Shown here: positions 1 to 4,900 of the stretch, piece by piece
Position numbering within the stretch: the first letter of the stretch is position 1
How the letters are laid out: each line of letters begins with the position of its first letter
Assembly: GCA_027858145.1 (NCBI GenBank)
Contig: JAQIDF010000511.1
Span: 1 to 7,037 of the forward strand
DNA from: Prolixibacteraceae bacterium
GTDB taxonomy: Bacteria; Bacteroidota; Bacteroidia; Bacteroidales; Prolixibacteraceae
DNA: 7,037 nucleotides
Reading direction: 5' to 3'
Translations under genes and position numbers: made by a program
Notes under the pieces: model-generated
Told to the model about the DNA's origin: nothing
The model's database searches: none
Seen by the model: only the letters and a program-made list of their open reading frames with translations

Positions 1-606
1 TACAAAAATATTTTACCCGATTCGGGAATGTACCAGAAGCTCTCGAAACGCGAACGCTCTTCGAGTGCCTTAATTTTTTACTGGGGCATGAATTTAACAT
101 CAGAGTTGGATGTTCACAACATTCTTTTCAGTAATAATTACAAAGCCGAATTCGACGGGTTGTTTAAAACAAAGGTGTTTGCCAACGACCTGACGGTTTA
201 TATTTTTATCAGTAAAAAAGTTGTTGGAACCGACGCCCCCGAAGGGAAAGAGAACTGGTTTGTAATGGTGAATGCCCCCGAAAACGTGGGGCAGGATTGG
301 CAGCAACAAACTGAGAAAGCCCGAAAAATCATTCTGTCGAAAATCAATTCGATGCTAAAAATGGATGTGGAGTCTCATATTGAAAATGAAGAGGTTACCA
401 CGCCGGTTGATATCGAAAATCGCACAGCATCGGTTAATGGTTCGCTATACGGACACAGTTCGAACAATGCCATGGCTGCATTTTTGCGCCATCCAAATTT
501 TAGCTGGAAGTACAAAAATTTGTATTTTGTGGGCGGAAGTATTCACCCCGGCGGCGGTATTCCGCTGTGCCTTGCTTCTGCCAAAATAATTGACAACTTA
601 ATATAG
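1..606 (+). CDS. crtD: carotenoid desaturase, CrtD-like (CrtI family), C-terminal part only
   Basis: This is the 3' part of a gene that enters from the left edge; the frame is open from base 1 and ends at TAG 604-606, leaving 201 residues of a family that is usually near 490. The CrtI/CrtD family are FAD-dependent membrane-associated enzymes that desaturate carotenoid chains; CrtD acts at C-3,4 of 1-hydroxy carotenoids. Visible family signatures are the segment SSSALIFYWG, the HNILFSNNYKAEFD block, the APEGKENWFV block, and the C-terminal flavin-binding signature VGGSIHPGGGIPLCLASAK (about residues 177-195 of the fragment). CrtD rather than a phytoene desaturase is favoured by the SSSALIFYWG/HNILFS wording as I recall it for Bacteroidota CrtD and by the hydratase gene 6 bases downstream. 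The N-terminal Rossmann FAD motif is outside the window. Family is near certain; CrtD versus CrtI is less so. An internal ATG at base 28 is not the start. Confidence 0.85.
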   Translation, partial: YKNILPDSGMYQKLSKRERSSSALIFYWGMNLTSELDVHNILFSNNYKAEFDGLFKTKVFANDLTVYIFISKKVVGTDAPEGKENWFVMVNAPENVGQDWQQQTEKARKIILSKINSMLKMDVESHIENEEVTTPVDIENRTASVNGSLYGHSSNNAMAAFLRHPNFSWKYKNLYFVGGSIHPGGGIPLCLASAKIIDNLI

Positions 607-612
607 AATAAC

Positions 613-1269
613 ATGAATCGCATTATCCGATATTTTAAAATGCTGGAAGCGAAAGAAGCGACGAAGTTCCTCATCATTTTTTACATTGTGGGCACTGTCG
701 GTTTTTTGATACCCCAAACCCGCGTAATATTTGAGAAACTGATACCGGTTTCGCTCATCATCAATATTTTCATGTTGTTGTTGTTTCACAAAATATACAA
801 TGCAAAACATTTAATCTTTTTTGCTTCAATAATTATTGTCACCATCGCCATTGAGGCTATTGGCGTACAAACCGGACAGCTTTTTGGGGCGTATATTTAC
901 GGGGCTTCTATTCCTGTTAAAGTATTTGGAACACCGGTTTTAATCGGTGTTAACTGGCTAATGCTAACTTACGGAGCGGTATTTCTGATACGTTCAAAAA
1001 AGGCTTTACGCAAGCTTTTACCAATTCTTGTTGGTTTGTTAATGGCCGGGTTCGACTATGTGATGGAACCGGTGGCCATGAAAACCGATATGTGGACGTG
1101 GATGTTTAATGAGGTTCCTTTGCAGAATTATGTGATGTGGTTTGTTGTGGCAACGGTAATTGGTGGCTGTTACGAGTTGTTTAATATCAATACCGATAAC
1201 AAAATTGCCGGTCGTATATTTGTACTGCAACTGGCATTTTTTGGTGTTTTAAATATTTTTCTGTCATGA
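613..1269 (+). CDS. cruF: carotenoid 1',2'-hydratase, CruF family integral membrane protein
   Basis: A 218-residue polytopic membrane protein with about seven hydrophobic segments (near 19-35, 42-58, 66-86, 108-126, 133-152, 172-190, 201-217). Conserved-looking polar positions sit in or next to these segments: E81 in AIEAIGVQTG, the GAYIYG motif (92-97), GTPVLIGVNW (106-115), D148 and E152 in FDYVMEPVA, the W161/W163 pair, and N172/W176. This pattern matches the CruF / DUF422 carotenoid biosynthesis family. Known members (cyanobacteria, archaeal bacterioruberin hydratase CruF) add water across the terminal 1',2' double bond of a psi end to give a tertiary alcohol. It starts 6 bases after crtD, and its stop codon overlaps the next start as ATGA at 1266-1269, so it is co-transcribed and probably translationally coupled. 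No CrtC-type hydratase is seen, so CruF would supply the hydroxyl used by the desaturase and glycosyltransferase. Substrate is inferred. Confidence 0.85.
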   Translation: MNRIIRYFKMLEAKEATKFLIIFYIVGTVGFLIPQTRVIFEKLIPVSLIINIFMLLLFHKIYNAKHLIFFASIIIVTIAIEAIGVQTGQLFGAYIYGASIPVKVFGTPVLIGVNWLMLTYGAVFLIRSKKALRKLLPILVGLLMAGFDYVMEPVAMKTDMWTWMFNEVPLQNYVMWFVVATVIGGCYELFNINTDNKIAGRIFVLQLAFFGVLNIFLS

Positions 1270-1886
1270 TAAAAGCCAGTCATCATCGGATAATTGCACC
1301 GTTGTTTTATAAGTATCTGTTCCACATTATGAATAAAGATTTTGAGGAAGTGGAGATGATTGGTGAGTGGGAAAACGATGAAACTAAAGCTTCGTTGATA
1401 ATTGGCAATCATGTAAGTTGGTGGGATGGGTTTTGGATGTTGCACCCCAATAAAAAATATTTGCAGAAAAAACTGCATGTGATGATTCTGGAAGAACAAC
1501 TTAAAATGAACAAAATACTTAGTAAAGTAGGCGCTTATTCCGTTGACCCGGGTTCCCGGTCGGTTGTTGAGTCGTTGAATTACAGTGTTGAATTACTGAA
1601 TGATGAGAATAACTCGGTTGTGATTTATCCGCAGGGTAAATTTTCGAGTTTTGTGGCTCCGGGTTTTAAATTTAAAACGGGAATTGAGAAAATCCTGAAT
1701 AAGTGCAAGCCTGTCCAGATCCTCTTTTATACGGCTTTTGTAGATTATTTTTCGAACCGTAAACCTACAGTCTTTTTGTATCTTGGAGAAGTAGAATTTC
1801 AACGCTACGGGTTGGAGGAGTTAAGTACGAAATATCGCTCATTTTACATGCAAAGTTTAAATCAACACGCGAAACTTGATGTATGA
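1266..1886 (+). CDS. PlsC-fold acyltransferase, likely acylating a carotenoid glycoside (CruD-like role)
   Basis: A 206-residue acyltransferase of the lysophospholipid acyltransferase (LPLAT/PlsC) superfamily. Block I is the catalytic HX4D motif in NHVSWWDG (H49, D54). Block II is around KVGAYSVDPGSRS (87-99). Block III is VVIYPQGKFSS, where the usual FPEG is YPQG (Y121-G124), so the normal Glu is Gln. A block IV-like stretch is KPVQILFYTAF. No clear transmembrane helix is present, so peripheral membrane attachment is likely. The family normally moves an acyl group to lysophosphatidate. Placement between a carotenoid hydratase and a glycosyltransferase, with ATGA overlaps at both ends, argues instead for fatty acylation of the sugar on a carotenoid, the role reported for CruD in green sulfur bacteria. 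I have not shown orthology to CruD, so no symbol is given. A phospholipid acyltransferase cannot be excluded from sequence alone. Confidence 0.8.
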   Translation: MIKASHHRIIAPLFYKYLFHIMNKDFEEVEMIGEWENDETKASLIIGNHVSWWDGFWMLHPNKKYLQKKLHVMILEEQLKMNKILSKVGAYSVDPGSRSVVESLNYSVELLNDENNSVVIYPQGKFSSFVAPGFKFKTGIEKILNKCKPVQILFYTAFVDYFSNRKPTVFLYLGEVEFQRYGLEELSTKYRSFYMQSLNQHAKLDV

Positions 1887-2980
1887 TTATAGCCGGTTAT
1901 ATATTATTTATTATACTCGCTTTTCACTTTTTTGTGGTGTTGGTTAACTATTTGTCGAAACCGTATTTGCCCCAGGTAGGCTCGTTAGAAGAGCAACCCA
2001 AAATATCAATATTAATTCCGGCACGCAATGAACAGGACAACCTGAAAACTATTCTAAGCGACCTTAAACATCTCGATTATAAAAACTTTGAAGTGATTGT
2101 TTGTAATGACCATTCAACCGATAAAACCCTTGAAGTACTCAAGCATTACGAGCAAATCATTCCACGACTTCAATATTTTACCAACGAACCATTGCCCGAT
2201 AGCTGGATGGGGAAGAATTTCGCTTGTTATAAGCTTGCTCAGCGGGCAAGTGGCAATTGGTTGCTATTTCTTGATGCTGATGTGCGTGTTAAGCCGCAAT
2301 TGCTGAAAAAAGCAATAACCTACGTGAAAAATCGGAATGTGAAGTTATTGTCGGTTTTTCCGGAACAAATTATCCGTACAACCGGTGAATGGAAAACCAT
2401 TCCGGTGATGAACTGGATATTGCTAAGCTTTTTAATGTTACCCACGGTGAAAATAAAATGGTTTTCGTCGCTATCGGCAGCCAACGGGCAAATGATGTTT
2501 TTCGATGCAGAAACCTATCATAAGCATCAGTGGCATTGTATGGTGAAAGACAAGAATGTTGAAGACATAATGATTGCCCGCCTGATGAAAAAGAACAAAT
2601 ACCCTGTATCGGTTTTGTTGGGCGATAACGACATACTTTGCCACATGTACCACGATTATCAAAGTGCGCTGAACGGGTTTTCCCTTAATGTTCATCAGTT
2701 TTTTGTGGGCAGCCGCTTGTGGATGGTGTTTTTTTTGATTACAACATGGCTTAGGTTGCCGTTTTACCTGTTTAGCGGGCAGTATGTACTGTTGTTGTTG
2801 TCGATGCTTCTTATTTTTATAATGAAGTACATGATTTCAGGCTTAAGCCGGTTTAGTTTTAAAAAGAATATGGAATTTCACCCCGACCAGTTGTGGGCTT
2901 TTACACTGATGGTTTTTTATAATCTGAAAAACTACCGGCAAAAGCGAATTGAATGGAAGGGAAGAGTTTACAGGGTGTGA
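1883..2980 (+). CDS. membrane-anchored family 2 glycosyltransferase, likely carotenoid glycosyltransferase (CruC/CruG-like)
   Basis: A 365-residue GT-A fold, family 2 glycosyltransferase. Residues 3-25 form an N-terminal membrane anchor. The nucleotide-sugar binding part follows: ISILIPARNE (41-50), CNDHSTD with D76, and the metal-binding DAD motif 131-133 in LFLDADVRV. Acceptor-side motifs are ANGQMMFF (200-207) and the probable catalytic-base ED at 227-228 in NVEDIMIARLMK. Two hydrophobic helices lie near 279-297 and 300-318, and the protein ends with the WKGRVY motif that I associate with this subfamily, which also contains carotenoid glycosyltransferases (CruC, CruG, CrtQ). It would transfer a sugar from a nucleotide donor to the carotenoid hydroxyl on the cytoplasmic face of the membrane. 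Its ATG overlaps the acyltransferase stop (ATGA 1883-1886). The enzyme class is secure; the carotenoid acceptor is inferred from the operon, and the sugar cannot be told from sequence. Confidence 0.85.
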   Translation: MIIAGYILFIILAFHFFVVLVNYLSKPYLPQVGSLEEQPKISILIPARNEQDNLKTILSDLKHLDYKNFEVIVCNDHSTDKTLEVLKHYEQIIPRLQYFTNEPLPDSWMGKNFACYKLAQRASGNWLLFLDADVRVKPQLLKKAITYVKNRNVKLLSVFPEQIIRTTGEWKTIPVMNWILLSFLMLPTVKIKWFSSLSAANGQMMFFDAETYHKHQWHCMVKDKNVEDIMIARLMKKNKYPVSVLLGDNDILCHMYHDYQSALNGFSLNVHQFFVGSRLWMVFFLITTWLRLPFYLFSGQYVLLLLSMLLIFIMKYMISGLSRFSFKKNMEFHPDQLWAFTLMVFYNLKNYRQKRIEWKGRVYRV

Positions 2981-2997
2981 AATTTAAAGAAGAAGAG

Positions 2998-3795
2998 ATG
3001 ATGAGAAGGAAGTCAGTTATTGTTTTCGGAATTATATTGTTGTTATTTACGAAGGTAAACGGGCAGGAACCCAATCAACTTGATTGCCGGTTTTACAATT
3101 TGTATTTAAGTGGAAATATGAATGTTTGGGATTCGGTGGTCGATAGTCTATATCTTGAGCGTTTGACGCCAGCGCAGGAAGAATCCCTTATGCTTGCTGA
3201 ATACGGGTTGATTGGTTATCATTTGTCGCAGGGAGATAAGGATGAGGCTTCAGGAGTGATGGAACATTTTGACCGCCGACTTGAAAAATGGTTAAAGCGC
3301 AAACCCGAAAATGCCACATTTCATGCGCTTAATGCTGCTTTAACTGCTTTTAAAATTGGTTTAAACCCCTTAATAGCCCCGTTTGTAAATTCAGAACACA
3401 AAGAGCAAATTGCAAATGCCCTGAAATATCGTACGGGTGAGCCCTTGCCGCTTATTGAAAAGGCAAATTCACTGTATTTCAGGCCTTCTATTGTCGGAGG
3501 AGATAAAGAGGAAGCGAAAAAAGCTTACGAACAGGCTTTTTCTATTTTGCGCAACGATAAGCAGTGTAACTGGCTTTATTTGTATGTAGGCTCATGGCTT
3601 GGTCAGGTATATACCAAAATGGATGAGCCCCGTAAAGCCAAACAAATTTATCTTGAATTGCTGAATGTTGCGCCAGATTTTCAGCATGTGAAAGAAGAAC
3701 TTCTCCCACAGCTCGAAAGCGGTGATTTTATTGACATGCCAATTGGCTTGAAAATGAATACGGTAGGGGTTAATTGTGCCGTAATTGATAGTTGA
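2998..3795 (+). CDS. secreted TPR-like protein of unknown function
   Basis: A 265-residue protein from the chosen start. The frame extends back to an ATG at 2953, but that start would overlap the glycosyltransferase gene by 28 bases and put 15 polar residues before the signal peptide. The ATG at 2998 directly follows a purine-rich stretch (aaagaagaagag) and gives a clean signal peptide: MMRRK, then a hydrophobic core (SVIVFGIILLLF), with likely cleavage after VNG (residue 22) before QEP. The mature part is mostly helical. Residues 162-230 look like one to two TPR-type helix pairs, including the phrase RPSIVGGDKEEAKKAYEQA and GQVYTKMDEPRKAKQIYLELLNVAP (written here only as a landmark, about 202-226). 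The last ~20 residues do not resemble a repeat. It follows the glycosyltransferase by 17 bases with no terminator, so it may be the last gene of that operon. A periplasmic scaffold role is possible, but no specific function can be assigned. Confidence 0.75.
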   Translation: MMRRKSVIVFGIILLLFTKVNGQEPNQLDCRFYNLYLSGNMNVWDSVVDSLYLERLTPAQEESLMLAEYGLIGYHLSQGDKDEASGVMEHFDRRLEKWLKRKPENATFHALNAALTAFKIGLNPLIAPFVNSEHKEQIANALKYRTGEPLPLIEKANSLYFRPSIVGGDKEEAKKAYEQAFSILRNDKQCNWLYLYVGSWLGQVYTKMDEPRKAKQIYLELLNVAPDFQHVKEELLPQLESGDFIDMPIGLKMNTVGVNCAVIDS

Positions 3796-3819
3796 ACGTG
3801 AGCAATAATCATGTATTTT

Positions 3820-3871
3820 ATCACTGAAAAGCATAACTTATGGTGAATACAATCACCAAAAAGTATAACTT
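3820..3871. repeat. imperfect direct repeat pair (20 bases, 32-base period) around a small hairpin
   Basis: The 20-base copies at 3820-3839 (atcactgaaaagcataactt) and 3852-3871 (atcaccaaaaagtataactt) match at 17 of 20 positions. Between and partly overlapping them is a perfect 6-base inverted repeat, TGGTGA 3841-3846 and TCACCA 3853-3858, with a 6-base loop. This lies 25 bases after the TPR gene and about 80-130 bases before the toxin promoter. The two copies are not in the same reading frame, so this is not an in-frame coding duplication. It could be a regulatory binding array or a remnant of a duplication at an insertion junction. Confidence 0.6.
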
Positions 3872-3950
3872 TAAGGGAATTCGTTTAGATTAATTAGAGA
3901 TGTGGCCAAGCTTCTGGACAACAGTATATTACGTTATTAACCGAAAATAC

Positions 3951-3981
3951 TTTGATTTCTATGATATTGTTTCTATATTTG
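3951..3981 (+). promoter_or_regulatory. Bacteroidetes-type promoter of the toxin-antitoxin operon
   Basis: A -33 box TTTG (3951-3954) is separated by 19 bases from a -7 box TATATTTG (3974-3981). This is a full match to the Bacteroidetes primary sigma consensus TTTG / TAnnTTTG at the preferred spacing. Transcription should start near 3986-3990, giving a 5' leader of only about 13-17 bases before the toxin ATG at 4003. It indicates that the toxin-antitoxin pair is transcribed separately from the upstream carotenoid/TPR genes. Confidence 0.7.
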
Positions 3982-3986
3982 GAAAC
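3969..3986. promoter_or_regulatory. candidate autoregulatory operator bracketing the -7 box
   Basis: The perfect inverted repeat GTTTC (3969-3973) and GAAAC (3982-3986) flanks exactly the eight bases of the -7 element TATATTTG. XRE-type antitoxins commonly bind a palindrome over their own promoter, and a dimer bound here would block sigma factor. The arms are only 5 bases, so chance is possible; the placement is what makes it credible. Confidence 0.45.
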
Positions 3987-3992
3987 CAACTA

Positions 3993-4019
3993 ATGGACAA
4001 ATATGGAAAAACCTATTGA
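3993..4019 (+). other. eight-codon ORF overlapping the toxin start
   Basis: ATG at 3993 opens the short frame MDKYGKTY, ending at TGA 4017-4019. It overlaps the toxin ATG (4003) in another frame. It lies 8 bases after the only GGA-type purine run nearby (GGAAA at 3981-3985), while the toxin ATG has no clear ribosome binding site. If the predicted transcription start near 3988 is right, that purine run would not be in the message and initiation would be nearly leaderless. It may be a chance ORF, or it may damp toxin translation. Confidence 0.25.
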
Positions 4020-4371
4020 AGTGATATTTTTGAAGCAAGCTGAAGAATTTACAAACTCTATTGAAAATAACCCGAAAAAGAAATTATTTCAGGCCATTCG
4101 AAAGACAAAAAAACGATTATTCGGACAATGGTTTACCAAACTGAAAAGTAGTGACGGAATATTTGAATTTAGAGTTGATGACAGCGGAAAATTCTATCGA
4201 CTCTTTGCATTCTGGGACAGGGAAGGAGAAGAAGAAACTTTGGTTGTAGCTACCCATGGACTGATAAAAAAGACCAACAAGACACCACCAGCGGAAATTC
4301 GGAAAGCAGAACAGATAAAACGAGAATATTTCGAAGAAATGGAAAAAGATAAAATGAACAAATCAAAGTAA
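4003..4371 (+). CDS. type II toxin-antitoxin toxin, RelE/ParE superfamily, phage Gp49-like (HigB-type)
   Basis: A 122-residue basic protein of the Gp49-like branch (PF05973) of the RelE/ParE superfamily. Members that are RelE-like are ribosome-dependent mRNA endonucleases that halt translation when freed from antitoxin. Family landmarks are WFTKLKSSDGIFEFRV (43-58), the core strand YRLFAFWD (65-72), VVATHGLIKKTNKTP (81-95) and the C-terminal helix EIRKAEQIKREYF (98-110). Lys46, Arg57, Arg66, His85 and the lysines at 89-90 and 93 are plausible RNA-contacting or active-site residues (inference). Length is typical. The toxin comes first, 6 bases before its antitoxin, the order usual for higBA-like loci. 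It is driven by the promoter at 3951-3981. It is richer in A than the neighbouring genes, consistent with horizontal acquisition. All family blocks are intact, so it is probably functional. Confidence 0.85.
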   Translation: MEKPIEVIFLKQAEEFTNSIENNPKKKLFQAIRKTKKRLFGQWFTKLKSSDGIFEFRVDDSGKFYRLFAFWDREGEEETLVVATHGLIKKTNKTPPAEIRKAEQIKREYFEEMEKDKMNKSK

Positions 4372-4377
4372 ACAGAT

Positions 4378-4701
4378 ATGGAAACAAGAAAATATAAAAC
4401 CTTAGGTGAACTGGAAGACAAATATTTTGGAGAGCGTGGCACACCCGATAGGGAACAATATGAATTTGAACTCAGCATGGAGATATTGGGAGAAAAGCTC
4501 AAAAAAATACGGCAAGAGAAGAAAATGACCCAAGAAGAATTGGGAAAATTAATCGGAGTCCAAAAAGCACAGATTTCGAAACTGGAAAACGGGGCGAGCA
4601 GTGCAACAGTTTCCACTATATTAAAAGTTTTTAAAGCATTGAAAGCAACGGTGAAATTACAGATTGAAATTGAAGATGATAATCAATTAGCCGTTTCATA
4701 A
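4378..4701 (+). CDS. XRE-family helix-turn-helix antitoxin (HigA-type)
   Basis: A 107-residue protein with a Cro/C1-type helix-turn-helix at about 37-90. The DNA-reading core runs from TQEELGKLIG (51-60) to VQKAQISKLENG (61-72), with the second half containing the recognition helix. The N-terminal part, with TLGELEDKYFGERGTPDR (8-25), is a charged extension that I associate with this Bacteroidota antitoxin group and that probably wraps or contacts the toxin (inference). It starts 6 bases after the toxin stop (TAA 4369-4371), so the two are one operon. It should neutralise the toxin by binding it and repress the operon, possibly through the inverted repeat around the -7 box. Spot counts over two 60-base stretches of this gene give about 35-37% GC, against about 47% in one stretch of the peptidase gene, a modest compositional difference. 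Confidence 0.88.
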   Translation: METRKYKTLGELEDKYFGERGTPDREQYEFELSMEILGEKLKKIRQEKKMTQEELGKLIGVQKAQISKLENGASSATVSTILKVFKALKATVKLQIEIEDDNQLAVS

Positions 4702-4719
4702 CTACGGAAAACAAAGAAC

Positions 4720-4729
4720 GGTGCGCACC
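4720..4729. repeat. perfect 10-base palindrome GGTGCGCACC
   Basis: GGTGCGCACC is fully self-complementary, 18 bases after the antitoxin stop. It is followed by a second inverted pair, CATATT (4729-4734) and AATATG (4749-4754), with 14 bases between. There is no T-run, so it is not a standard intrinsic terminator. It could be a protein binding site or part of a module boundary. Confidence 0.4.
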
Positions 4730-4773
4730 ATATTCTCCACGTTATTACAATATGTAGCGGGCTATTCCGAAAC

Positions 4774-4790
4774 ATTATTATTATTATTAT
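4774..4790. repeat. ATT trinucleotide microsatellite (five units plus AT)
   Basis: Five ATT units plus AT form a 17-base simple tract in the spacer between the antitoxin and the peptidase gene. It lies 42 bases upstream of the candidate -7 box of the peptidase gene. Such a tract can change length by slippage, but five units is short. Confidence 0.7.
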
Positions 4791-4805
4791 ATTGAAATAT
4801 AGCTT

Positions 4806-4839
4806 GTTGTGGGTGGGTGAAATATTTTTTGTAAATTTA
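4806..4839 (+). promoter_or_regulatory. weak candidate promoter of the S9 peptidase gene
   Basis: A -7-like box TAAATTTA (4832-4839) differs from TAnnTTTG only at the last base. GTTG (4806-4809) is the best -33 match, but the spacing is 22 rather than 19-20 bases. The 198-base spacer after the antitoxin makes an independent promoter likely; this exact position is uncertain. It would give a leader of about 55 A/T-rich bases before the ATG at 4901. Confidence 0.3.
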
Positions 4840-4900
4840 GGGAAAAAATAAATTATATTATAACCTAACATTACAATCTTCACTTTTAAAAACCACCATT

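Noticed and set aside
1170..1499. 109-codon open frame on the minus strand across the hydratase/acyltransferase junction
   Set aside because: It is antisense to two well-supported genes, has no family motif, and lacks a promoter or ribosome binding site.
2953..2997. Earlier start for the TPR-like protein at ATG 2953
   Set aside because: It adds 15 polar residues before an otherwise good signal peptide and overlaps the glycosyltransferase gene. The ATG at 2998 has a purine-rich run just upstream.
3811..3846. Short ORF MYFITEKHNLW and a similar peptide in the second direct-repeat copy
   Set aside because: The two copies are in different frames and the first ORF has 11 codons, so the similarity is better explained at the DNA level.
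3841..3858. TGGTGA/TCACCA hairpin as the terminator of the carotenoid/TPR operon
   Set aside because: The stem is only 6 bases and there is no T-run after it on either strand.
4194..4616. 140-codon open frame on the minus strand across the toxin and antitoxin genes
   Set aside because: It lies opposite two genes with clear family motifs, and its serine/phenylalanine-rich translation is what the A-rich + strand produces on its complement. It has no recognisable domain.
3931..4747. Integron attC sites flanking the toxin-antitoxin genes
   Set aside because: The GTTATTA words do not fit the GTTRRRY/RYYYAAC core pattern, and no attC-like paired inner boxes were found.
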